Shown: piece after piece, positions 25,862 through 33,856 of the stretch | How positions within the stretch are numbered: the first letter of the stretch is position 1 | How the letters are laid out: every line of letters starts with the position of its first letter | Origin: Rhizobium freirei PRF 81 | Lineage (GTDB): Bacteria; Pseudomonadota; Alphaproteobacteria; Rhizobiales; Rhizobiaceae | Reading direction: 5' to 3' | Length of the DNA: 64,000 nt | NCBI RefSeq assembly: GCF_000359745.1 | Contig: NZ_AQHN01000072.1 | Coordinates: 221,368 to 285,367, forward strand | Made by a program: the position numbers and the translations under genes | Notes under the pieces: generated by a model | Told to the model about the DNA's origin: nothing | Seen by the model: the letters and a program-made list of their open reading frames with translations, nothing else | Databases searched by the model: none

Positions 25862-26535
25862 ATGGCGAAAGCAGCAATGACGCATGGGGTGCCAACGCCA
25901 TATCAGCAATGTCCGTCGCGTTCCCTTCCTCATCTTCGGGAGTTCGTGCGCGATGAGCTGAGTTTCGTCAGCGCTTTCAATCTGTCCGGCTGAGCTTCCG
26001 CTGCAATATGCTTGAGGACGGTCGCCGGCAGACCCTCAACCATGCCATGCCCGGTGATCTGATCGGCTTGCAAGGCTCGGTCACGGGGGAGATGCAGCAT
26101 TTGACCGAAGCCGCTCGCTCTCGCCGGTTTTGCTTTGCGTTTTCGAGCGCACTGAATTGATGACGCTTTCCAATTCCCATGCGCCGCTGGCCTTCGGTCC
26201 CAGCTGAATTGCGGCTCAGGAAGAGCGGATGTTGGACGAGCACATCGGGCGCCGACCGGCTCTGGAACGAGCAGCCTGTCTCATGGCCCATCACTATCGG
26301 CGCGCAAACGCGCTTCGCCTGTTCAACGGCGGCGGGGTCATTCCGATCACGCAGCAGCATGCTGCCGATACGCTCGGCCTTTCCGCTGTCCACACCAATA
26401 AGACCTTGAAAAAAGTTGGCCGGATGACGACCGATGCTCTGGCAGGAGTGCTGCTGCGGCGTCCTGGGCGCCAAAGGCCTCGCAGATGTAGCCGGATGGG
26501 ACAATCCTGATTCGGGCAAGCGGCCCTTCATTTGA
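25862..26535 (+). pseudogene. Crp/Fnr-family regulator, decayed by a deletion and frameshifts
   Basis: Pieces of one Crp/Fnr regulator lie in order in different frames. The N-terminus (LPHLREFVRDELSFVSAFNLSG) stops at a TGA after 43 residues. A cyclic-nucleotide-fold part follows in another frame (LEDGRRQTLNHAMPGDLIGLQG). Then come LDEHIGRRPALERAACLMAHH, the helix-turn-helix PITQQHAADTLGLSAVHTNKTLKK, and a last frame ending DVAGWDNPDSGKRPFI. About 25-35 residues of the effector domain appear deleted at about 25990. No single frame could make a working protein. An intact homologue elsewhere would give the original frame. Confidence 0.8.
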
Positions 26536-26866
26536 AGATATTTATTGTGATCGGCGACATGTCTTTTTTCAATGTCGGCCTCAACTGTATCAGCTTAGAT
26601 TACTATGACCGTCACTTTTCGACCAGTTTCACCCTTTACTAACCCCCGCGGTAAAAGCGACGGGAGCACGTCGACGAGCCCATAGTCCCGCAATGCAAAA
26701 AGTGCGAAGCGGGTTTTAGGCGAGGTCATGTCACAACAGACCGAGCCGGGACGGATGGGAGAAAACCATCCATTCAATACGGGCCGATGATTGGCGCCGG
26801 AGGGATTGATGTGGAATTTCTTAACGGGCGCACCGCTCGACGCACGCATGCCGGGATGGCGTTGAT
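26536..26866. other. 331-base gap, no gene seen
   Basis: The gap between the Crp/Fnr pseudogene and the receiver gene contains no convincing coding sequence; an 84-codon minus-strand frame (26595-26849) has no recognisable product. It may hold the promoter of the receiver gene. A T-rich stretch (TTTTTTC near 26565) follows the pseudogene without an obvious hairpin. Confidence 0.5.
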
Positions 26867-27241
26867 ATGACGGTTCAACGAGTCCTGATTCTCGAAGACA
26901 ATCTGATTATTGCTATGGAGGCGGAGGAAATACTGCGCCTTGTCGGGATCGGGCAAGTCGAGATTGCCTCGAATCTGGAACAGGCGGTCAACGCCGTTCA
27001 TGCTGGTGATTATGATTTTGCGATGCTGGACGTCAATCTCGGGGAGTCGACAAGCTTCGGCTTCGCCCGTCTGCTGATGGAGCGCGGCATCGCCTTCGGC
27101 TTCGTCAGCGGTTATTCCGATACGCTCGATTTTCCGCCGGACCTGCGGCATGTGCCGCTTTTGAACAAACCTTTCGATGAGCAGGCCATGCGCCTGTTTG
27201 TTCAGACACTGGCGGAGGCCGGCAAATCCTCGGGCATGTGA
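26867..27241 (+). CDS. Stand-alone response regulator receiver protein
   Basis: A 124-residue single-domain receiver protein. The acidic pocket residues E10 and D11 are in LILEDN, the phosphorylation site is D55 in MLDVNLGES, the switch serine is in FVSGYSD, and the conserved lysine is in LLNKPFDEQ. There is no output domain and no histidine kinase gene alongside, so it probably acts as a phospho-relay or binding partner. It lies between the Crp/Fnr pseudogene and recO. The ribosome site is weak. Confidence 0.85.
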   Translation: MTVQRVLILEDNLIIAMEAEEILRLVGIGQVEIASNLEQAVNAVHAGDYDFAMLDVNLGESTSFGFARLLMERGIAFGFVSGYSDTLDFPPDLRHVPLLNKPFDEQAMRLFVQTLAEAGKSSGM

Positions 27242-27301
27242 CAGCCGCTGCCATTTGTCCTAAACTCGAATCGCGACAATCCTCTTGAGGCAGACCAGCC
27301 G

Positions 27302-28081
27302 ATGCAGTGGCAGGACCACGCGATCATCTTGGGCGTCAAGCGCCTTGGAGAAACCAGCGTCATCGCCGAGGTGATGACGCGCGCGCGCGGCCGGCATATG
27401 GGCATGGTGCGAGGAGGGCGCTCTCGCTCCATGCAACCGGTGCTGCAGGCGGGCAATCTGGTCGAAGTGACCTGGCGGGCGAGGCTGCACGAGCATCTTG
27501 GCGAATTCCGCATGGAGCCCGTCGCGTTGCGAGCGGCGCGGCTGATGGAGACCGCGACCGCCGTCTATGGCGTGCAGGCAATGGGCGCGCTTTTGCGGCT
27601 GCTGCCAGAGCGCGATCCGCACCCGCATCTCTACGATGCGCTCGATGTCATCCTTGAGAGCCTGCAGAACCCGGCCGATGCCGGCGAGCTTTTCGTCCGT
27701 TTCGAGCTTGCCGTGCTCAACGATCTCGGTTTCGGCCTCGATTTGACCGAATGCGCGGCAACTGGCGTGCGCGAGGATCTGGCCTTCGTTTCGCCGAAAA
27801 CCGGGCGTGCCGTATGCCGTTCAGCCGGTATGCCATGGGCGGATAAGATGCTGACCTTGCCGCCCTTTCTTGCTGCCGGAGCCGTGGTCGCGGCCGATAG
27901 CGAAGGCCTTTCTGCGGCTTTCCGGCTAACGGGCTTTTTCCTGCATCGCCATGTCTACGAACCGCGCGGCATTCAGATCGCCGTGGCGCGCGACGGCTTT
28001 ATTCAGGCGGCGTTGAAGGCGCTGGATGCGGTGTCGTTGGAGGCGCCGCAGGAGCGGCCGGCCGTTGCCGCGAAAATATAG
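27302..28081 (+). CDS. recO: DNA repair protein RecO
   Basis: A 259-residue RecO protein that helps load RecA onto SSB-coated DNA in the RecFOR pathway. The N-terminal OB-fold begins MQWQDHAIILGVKRLGETSVIAEVMTRARG and continues GMVRGGRSRSMQPVLQAGN; the helical C-terminal domain carries FELAVLNDLGFGLDLTECAATG. Its stop codon overlaps the first arm of an inverted repeat. Confidence 0.94.
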   Translation: MQWQDHAIILGVKRLGETSVIAEVMTRARGRHMGMVRGGRSRSMQPVLQAGNLVEVTWRARLHEHLGEFRMEPVALRAARLMETATAVYGVQAMGALLRLLPERDPHPHLYDALDVILESLQNPADAGELFVRFELAVLNDLGFGLDLTECAATGVREDLAFVSPKTGRAVCRSAGMPWADKMLTLPPFLAAGAVVAADSEGLSAAFRLTGFFLHRHVYEPRGIQIAVARDGFIQAALKALDAVSLEAPQERPAVAAKI

Positions 28082-28121
28082 AGCATGATCTCGCAAGCAC
28101 GCAGCGGATAGGATCATGCTC
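28081..28121. repeat. Palindrome overlapping the recO stop codon
   Basis: GAGCATGATC (28081-28090) pairs exactly with GATCATGCTC (28112-28121) around a 21-base loop. The TAG stop of recO runs into the first arm. The TAGAGCATGAT...ATCATGCTC form resembles a common rhizobial intergenic palindrome. It could act as a transcript end or mRNA stabiliser; there is no T-run. Confidence 0.65.
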
Positions 28122-28154
28122 AAGGCGTGTTTCCAAGCTGAAAGACCGCTCGCT

Positions 28155-28835
28155 TCAGACAGCCATATTCGAGGCGGCCGACATCACCTCCCGCGGGGCG
28201 GGAATGCCGAACATATGACGACCGGCCTCTTCGGCCTCGGTGAAACACCAGCGGACGACGCCATCCCGGTCGAGCAGGAACTCGCCGACGAGCTGGCCTT
28301 CGCCGGTGGCAACCATATGTTTGTCATCCTCCGTGATTTCATAGCCGTCCGCCTTGTCGAGGAACTCCATCGCTGACATCGGATCCATCGGCTGTGGAAG
28401 TTCGCTCGGCATTTCGATGCGCATCGACCGCACGGCGCTTATGCCGACCTTGCGCGGCCAGTCGGTCTCATCTTCGGTGAACTGGACGTTCGGCAGGCCG
28501 AAAGCCCTGTGCGATACCCGCTCCGGATCGGAAGCGGCCAGTAGATTGGGAAGCGGATGGTACCGGAAGTAAAGCCGGGCGCGTTCGATCGGCGTGTTGA
28601 CGACAGTCAGGCTGTCGATGCCCTTCTCCTGCAGAGCACCCGTAAGCTCGGACATCGCGGCGATCTGACGGCGGCAGAAGGGACAATGCAGTCCGCGGAA
28701 CAATCCCACAAGCACCGGCCTCTGGCCGCGAAAATCGTCGATGGCGATTTTGCCCTGGCGAGTGATCGCATCCAGTACGACATTCGGCGCACGATCTCCG
28801 GGCTGCAATGGTCTCTCGATGTGGTTCTCCTGCAT
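28155..28835 (-). CDS. Peroxiredoxin-like (AhpC/TSA superfamily) protein
   Basis: A 226-residue thioredoxin-fold protein of the redoxin class. LFRGLHCPFCRRQIAAMSEL holds a CxxC-type pair at the place where peroxiredoxins have the reactive cysteine, after the family's GDRAPNVVLDAITRQGK start. The C-terminal part (LVGEFLLDRDGVVRWCFTEAE) fits the same fold. It probably reduces peroxides or acts as a thiol oxidoreductase in the cytoplasm. The CPFC arrangement differs from a standard 1-Cys or 2-Cys peroxiredoxin, so the activity is uncertain. Confidence 0.8.
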   Translation of the reverse strand: MQENHIERPLQPGDRAPNVVLDAITRQGKIAIDDFRGQRPVLVGLFRGLHCPFCRRQIAAMSELTGALQEKGIDSLTVVNTPIERARLYFRYHPLPNLLAASDPERVSHRAFGLPNVQFTEDETDWPRKVGISAVRSMRIEMPSELPQPMDPMSAMEFLDKADGYEITEDDKHMVATGEGQLVGEFLLDRDGVVRWCFTEAEEAGRHMFGIPAPREVMSAASNMAV

Positions 28836-28908
28836 GTTTCGTTCCTCCCTTTATATGCTTGAATCGATTCTCCTATTGGATCTCCGACGACCGTCATAAC
28901 GAGGACGG

Positions 28909-31900
28909 TCAGTCGAGAAACGGCAATACGACGAGTGTGCCCGGATCGAGGTTGTGGCGCGCGCAAACATCCTGCGCCAGCGTGAAAAATCGCTCTGCCT
29001 CGACCAGATCGTCATGTTCCAAGCTTAGTGTCGCCAAGCCATCATAGCATGGAAAGAGCAGTTGCGGCTCATCGATTTCCTTCGCAACCTCAAGGGCTTC
29101 CTCGTAATACTTGCGCGCCAGCTTCGGCTGGCCGTGACATTGATGGATCTGCCCGAGGACAATCAGGGGCACGGAAAGGTGGTCGCGCTGATCGAGCGCC
29201 CGGTCGATCTCCACCGCCTTCTCGGCCGCGGGCACACCCTCGGCAGCGCAGCGGTCGGTAAAGGTGCAACAGGAAACGGCGAGGTTGGCGAGAAGGCGCG
29301 CCTGGAAGCCGAGATCGCCGATGCGGGTGGCGACCTCCAGCCCGCGCCGGCAGATCTTGATTGCGTTGGCTGGATCGACAATCGTGTAGAGCACACCGAG
29401 ATTGGAATAGGCGCGACAGGCAGCACTTTGCAGATCGGCCTTTTCGGCGACCGTGAGGCTGTGCTCCACTTCTTGCACCGCATCGCGACGGCGGCCGAGC
29501 CGCGCAAGAGCCGCGCCCTTGGTGTTCAGCGCTTCCGCCATGGCGCGCGCCGCTTCTCGTCCGGCCTCGGTGGTTCCGTCGATGGGAAGCGTTTGCAGCC
29601 GTTGCAGGGCCTGCGTCGCCCATTCGGCGGCTGCGGCCTGGTCACCCATACGGAAGGCGAGATGGCCGCGCTCCTGCAGCAGATGCGCGTGTTCGACCGG
29701 CGCATCGATCGTCGCGATCATAGCTTCCGCCTCGGCGCAATGCGCCTCCGCCTGATCACGGCGCCCCGCCTCGAGATACAGCCGGCCGATTTTGCGCAAT
29801 ACCCTCGCTGCTGCGATCCGATCGTCTCCGGCGCGATGAATGGCCAGCGCTCGCTGATAATGGTTCAATGCGGCGTCGCGGCGACCGGCAGGACGATAGA
29901 GATCGGCAAGACGTTCCAGCAGCGCCAATTGTTCCGGTGCCACCTCCGGCTCGTTTTCGAAGGCTGCAAGCGCCTGGCGGTAGAGGCGCATCGCGTCGTC
30001 ATTGGCGTAGGTCTTGCGCGCCAGATCTCCGGCCGCCATCAGATAGCCGGCCCCCTTCGCCTTTTCGGTGGTCAGGCTGAAATGATGGCCGAGTTGCGCC
30101 AGATGCTCGGGCCGGTCCGGCGCTGCGCCATATTGGCGTTCCAGAACCCGTCCGATCCGGTGATGCAGCTCGGTGCGCCGCTGCAGCAGGAGATTATGAT
30201 AGATGACGTCGTGCAGCAGAGACTGGCTGAAGCGGTAGGTGGGAGATGCTCCGGCATCCGGCCCGCGCAATTCTCCGATGATATCGGCATCGCAGAGATA
30301 GTCCAACGCGGCGTCGATGGCAGCCGGTTCGGTGGCGACGCTGCGCAGCAGGACGGTGTCGAACTTCGGCCCAACCACCGCCGCCTCCTGCGCCAGCCGT
30401 CTGATCTCCGGCGGCAGACGATCGACACGGGCGAGCAACAGGGCCTGCAGATTGACCGGAATATCGACATCCGTGTCTTCCGCCGCAATTTCCCAGCGCT
30501 GGCTGTCATTGTGCAGTTCGCCCATGTCGATCAATCCCCGAAGAATCTCTTCGATGAAGAGGGGATTGCCGCCTGCACGATCAAGGATACGCTTGCGCAT
30601 CGCGGCCGGCAGCTTGCCATGGCTCTCGCCGAAAAAAGCAGCGAGCAGCTTTTGCCCGTCGGCTGCGATGAGCGGGCCGAGACGCTGCACGGTGACGCTG
30701 ACGCGATTGGAGTCCAGCGGATCGATCTGCGATGTCGGCCGGTAGATCGCGAGCAGCATCAGCCGGCTGCGCTCCAGCCGATCCATCATGAAGCGAAGCA
30801 CTTCCAGCGAGGCGGCATCGGCCCAGTGCAGATCCTCGATGACAAGCAGCAGAGGACCTTGCGCCAGCCGCCGCTCGAAGATGGTGCGCACCGCATAGAA
30901 GATCTGCCGTCGCAATTGCTCCGGTTCTATGTGCCGCAGCGCTCCGCTGGGGTCGCCGAGACCAAGCACATGCAGAAAGAGCGGTAAAAGCCCGTCTACA
31001 TCCTCTTGCGTGAGATCGAGCGCGCGGAAGCCGGTCGCCAGCAATTGTCGCGTCCTGTCGAGATTGTCCCGCTCACCGATGCCGTAGGCGCTGCGCACGA
31101 CCGCGGCAAGCGTACCATAGGACTGTTCGCCGAGAGGAGAGCAGGTCGCCTTGCGGATGGCGAGACCCTGAAAGCGGGCTGCATTGCCTGCAATTCCGAT
31201 GAACTCGCTGACCAGCCGCGACTTGCCGATGCCTGCGTCGCCGATGAGACGGACCAGTTGCGCCGCACCGCCGCAGGCAAGGTCGAGGCAGGTCAGCAGC
31301 CGCGACAATTCCGTATCCCGTCCGATCATCGGTGCCTGAAGGCCGAAACTCTCGAGGCCGCGCGCCGTATGCGGCGCTTCCAGCGGTCCCGTCAGCCGAT
31401 GAACAAGCACGTTGCCGCTTTTGCCGCGCAAGGCCTGGGCGCCGAGATTTTCGAAGGCGAAGGCATGGCGGGTGAGGCGATAGGTCAGCGGCCCGACGAG
31501 AATATCGTTTTCGCCTGCCATGGATTGCAGGCGTTGGGCCGTGTTCACCGTGTCGCCGGTCACGGAATAGGATTTTGCACTGACGGCACCAAAGCCGCCG
31601 GTGACGACGGGGCCACTATTGATGCCGATATGCAGACGCAGCGGCACGCCGGCGCGCGGTTGCCAGCGCTCGCCGACCTGCGTCGCCCGGCCGATCATAT
31701 CGAGTGCTGCGTTCAGCGCCCGCACCGGGTCGTCTTCATGAGCAACCGGTGCGCCGAACAGCGCCAGCAGCGCATCGCCGACGAATTTGTCGACGAAGCC
31801 GCCATAGGCCTCGACCGCCTGTGTCATCTCTTCGAACAAGTCGTTCTGCAGCACCCGCATGACTTCCGGGTCGATCTGCTCACTCAGTGTCGTGAAGCCG

Positions 31901-32154
31901 CAGAGATCCGCAAAGAGCACGGTTACCGGCCGCCGATCGGCATCGCCATCGGATTTTGCCGGCACAACCTCGATGCTGGGCTTGGCGGCGGGTTGGACTT
32001 TGCCGGAGACTGCGGTGCCGCATCGGGGGCAGAAGGCGAAATCAGGCTGGCAGGGATAGCCGCAGCCAGCACAAGCGATAGGCTGCCTTGCTCCGCATCG
32101 CGGACAGAAAGCAAAGCCGCTCTGAATATCGAAACCGCAGCCGGCGCACTCCAT
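28909..32154 (-). CDS. Zinc-ribbon / class III nucleotide cyclase / AAA-like ATPase / TPR protein
   Basis: A 1081-residue multi-domain protein. Two zinc ribbons (four pairs of cysteines in CAGC...CPRC...CAGC...CPRC) occupy about residues 1-50. A class III cyclase domain follows (about 75-255; VTVLFADLCGFTTL, FVGDALLALFGAP, TGDTVNTAQR). Next is a STAND-like ATPase with P-loop GDAGIGKSRL at about 305 and Walker B LLLVIEDLHWADA. The C-terminal 400 residues are helical TPR-type repeats. The family is annotated as adenylate/guanylate cyclase; which nucleotide it makes is not certain. Start at 32154 places the first zinc ribbon at the N-terminus. Confidence 0.88.
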   Translation of the reverse strand: MECAGCGFDIQSGFAFCPRCGARQPIACAGCGYPCQPDFAFCPRCGTAVSGKVQPAAKPSIEVVPAKSDGDADRRPVTVLFADLCGFTTLSEQIDPEVMRVLQNDLFEEMTQAVEAYGGFVDKFVGDALLALFGAPVAHEDDPVRALNAALDMIGRATQVGERWQPRAGVPLRLHIGINSGPVVTGGFGAVSAKSYSVTGDTVNTAQRLQSMAGENDILVGPLTYRLTRHAFAFENLGAQALRGKSGNVLVHRLTGPLEAPHTARGLESFGLQAPMIGRDTELSRLLTCLDLACGGAAQLVRLIGDAGIGKSRLVSEFIGIAGNAARFQGLAIRKATCSPLGEQSYGTLAAVVRSAYGIGERDNLDRTRQLLATGFRALDLTQEDVDGLLPLFLHVLGLGDPSGALRHIEPEQLRRQIFYAVRTIFERRLAQGPLLLVIEDLHWADAASLEVLRFMMDRLERSRLMLLAIYRPTSQIDPLDSNRVSVTVQRLGPLIAADGQKLLAAFFGESHGKLPAAMRKRILDRAGGNPLFIEEILRGLIDMGELHNDSQRWEIAAEDTDVDIPVNLQALLLARVDRLPPEIRRLAQEAAVVGPKFDTVLLRSVATEPAAIDAALDYLCDADIIGELRGPDAGASPTYRFSQSLLHDVIYHNLLLQRRTELHHRIGRVLERQYGAAPDRPEHLAQLGHHFSLTTEKAKGAGYLMAAGDLARKTYANDDAMRLYRQALAAFENEPEVAPEQLALLERLADLYRPAGRRDAALNHYQRALAIHRAGDDRIAAARVLRKIGRLYLEAGRRDQAEAHCAEAEAMIATIDAPVEHAHLLQERGHLAFRMGDQAAAAEWATQALQRLQTLPIDGTTEAGREAARAMAEALNTKGAALARLGRRRDAVQEVEHSLTVAEKADLQSAACRAYSNLGVLYTIVDPANAIKICRRGLEVATRIGDLGFQARLLANLAVSCCTFTDRCAAEGVPAAEKAVEIDRALDQRDHLSVPLIVLGQIHQCHGQPKLARKYYEEALEVAKEIDEPQLLFPCYDGLATLSLEHDDLVEAERFFTLAQDVCARHNLDPGTLVVLPFLD

Positions 32155-32276
32155 CGAACGCACCCCACGCATCCCCGTGTGCCATGGCTGTTTCAGCCGT
32201 AACCGACGGGTTCAAAATGAGCGACAAGCATGCGCCTGCTGCGCTGGGTCCGCAAGCTAAACAAACGGCGGAATGG

Positions 32277-33125
32277 CTATCGCCGCTTGAGAGCCCAGCC
32301 GTCCGGCCGCTCCTCGAGTATGGTGACCGCATCACCGATCTTCACGGAGCCATCGCCGCGCGGCACGGCATTCCAGCCGAAGAGTGGGCCGGGAACGCGG
32401 CGGTCTGCCGACATGCGGATGCGGCCCATGGCCGGCATCGGGTTCGGCACGTCGCGCGAGCCGGTCTTCTGGTCCTGTGTCGTCATGATGCAGCGCGAGC
32501 AGGGCTTGACCAGATCGAGGCGTATACCGCCGACCTCGATCGCTGCCCAGCGATCCTCCGGCCATTCCTCATCGATATCGATGACGATATTCGGACGGAA
32601 GCGCTCCATGCCGACGGCGCCTTCGCCATGGGCGGCAAGATTGGCGTTGAGCGCCTTCAGCGATCCAGTCGTGGTGACGAGGATCTGATAGCCATCGACG
32701 AAGGTGACGGTTGAATCATCGCCGGCCCACTCCGGGCTGGCGAGACGCCTGGCGAGCCTGTCGAAGAAAACCATCTTGACCTCGCGGCCAAGCCAGCCGG
32801 ACAGAGCCCTGTTGGTCTCCTCATCGGCAATGGACGCGTTGACGGCAGACTTCCAGACGACGACATCCATGCGATTGTCGGGATGCGGCGGCGGCACGAT
32901 GATGTCGGGCTTTCCCTCCATCTTCAGGCGCAGATAGGAAGGGCCGGGCTCGATATCGATCTGCGCCAGGGCCTGCAATTCGCGCTGGGTGATGAACTGG
33001 CCGGAAGGATCGACCAGCATGGCGCGGCGATCGCCGGCCAGACCAAAGGCATCGATGGCGGCCGACGGGATGGCGATGCCGCGAGCGCTCTTGAGCGGGT
33101 AGATAAAAAGATCGCTGACGCGCAT
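32277..33125 (-). CDS. MOSC-domain protein (YcbX type)
   Basis: A 282-residue protein with an N-terminal MOSC beta-barrel domain (MRVSDLFIYPLKSARGIAI; GLAGDRRAMLVD) and a C-terminal MOSC domain (MERFRPNIVIDI, LVKPCSRCIMTTQD). The cysteine in KPCSRC is the expected molybdenum-cofactor sulphur-carrier or ligand residue. YcbX-like enzymes reduce N-hydroxylated bases with a flavoprotein partner; by family this is a molybdenum enzyme, but its substrate is not known here. It abuts the next HD gene by nine bases. Confidence 0.88.
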   Translation of the reverse strand: MRVSDLFIYPLKSARGIAIPSAAIDAFGLAGDRRAMLVDPSGQFITQRELQALAQIDIEPGPSYLRLKMEGKPDIIVPPPHPDNRMDVVVWKSAVNASIADEETNRALSGWLGREVKMVFFDRLARRLASPEWAGDDSTVTFVDGYQILVTTTGSLKALNANLAAHGEGAVGMERFRPNIVIDIDEEWPEDRWAAIEVGGIRLDLVKPCSRCIMTTQDQKTGSRDVPNPMPAMGRIRMSADRRVPGPLFGWNAVPRGDGSVKIGDAVTILEERPDGWALKRR

Positions 33126-33134
33126 GGATAGCCC

Positions 33135-33788
33135 TCAGATTTCGTCGATGAACATTGCGAGCACGGTTTTCAGCCGATCATGCCGTGCTTCGGCAAGCTT
33201 GCGTCCGGTCTCGGTCTGGAAACCGTCCGCCAGTTTGAACAGCTTCGTCTCGAAATGGTCAATGGCGAAACGCTTGTCATCAAGCGGTCGCTCGGACGCA
33301 AGCGGATCGAATGGATCGTAGAGACCGGAACCGAGACGGCCTGCGATGTAGAAGCAGCGTGCGGCCCCCACCATGCCAATCGCATCCAGCCGGTCGGCAT
33401 CCTGCAGCATCTTCGCTTCCAGGGTTTCGGGCGGAAGATTGGCGGAGAAGCTGTGGGTGGTGATCGCATGTGCGGTCGCCGCGATATCCTCATCGGCCCA
33501 GCCTAACTCCCGAAGGATGCCCGATGCCTTCTCTGCGGCTAGCCGTGAGGCCTGTGCGCGATGCGGCGAATTCTTCTCCACGGCAACGCAATCATGCAGC
33601 AGCACGGCGGCGGCAAGGATTCGTGCATTGCCGCCTTCCTCAGCCTGGATCGCCATGGCGTTGCGGAAAACCCGCAGGATATGGGCGATATCATGCGAAC
33701 CGTCGTCCCCATCGGCAGCATGTGGAATGAGATCCGCAGCCAGCGTTTCGAACGGGGCAAAGGCCCGCGCCATCCTGTTGGTGTCCAT
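33135..33788 (-). CDS. HD-domain phosphohydrolase
   Basis: A 217-residue metal-dependent phosphohydrolase of the HD superfamily. The metal ligands are in GSHDIAHILRVF, AAVLLHDCVAVEKN and LQDADRLDAIGMVGA. The relatives include the YedJ type. Substrate is probably a nucleotide or phosphate ester but cannot be stated. Start at 33788 (MDTNRMARAF) is preferred over 33827. It lies between the MOSC gene and the DUF2339 gene, all on the minus strand. Confidence 0.85.
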   Translation of the reverse strand: MDTNRMARAFAPFETLAADLIPHAADGDDGSHDIAHILRVFRNAMAIQAEEGGNARILAAAVLLHDCVAVEKNSPHRAQASRLAAEKASGILRELGWADEDIAATAHAITTHSFSANLPPETLEAKMLQDADRLDAIGMVGAARCFYIAGRLGSGLYDPFDPLASERPLDDKRFAIDHFETKLFKLADGFQTETGRKLAEARHDRLKTVLAMFIDEI

Positions 33789-33856
33789 TGTGGCAAGCGC
33801 TCCGGAATGATCTGTCGGCAGAGCCACTTCCTAACGGGCGAAAGGATTCGCCGCAA

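Noticed and set aside
29062..30987. 641-codon plus-strand open frame
   Set aside because: It lies opposite the cyclase/ATPase/TPR gene. High-G+C genes often leave long antisense frames; the frame has no ribosome site or known domain, while the minus-strand protein has clear motifs.
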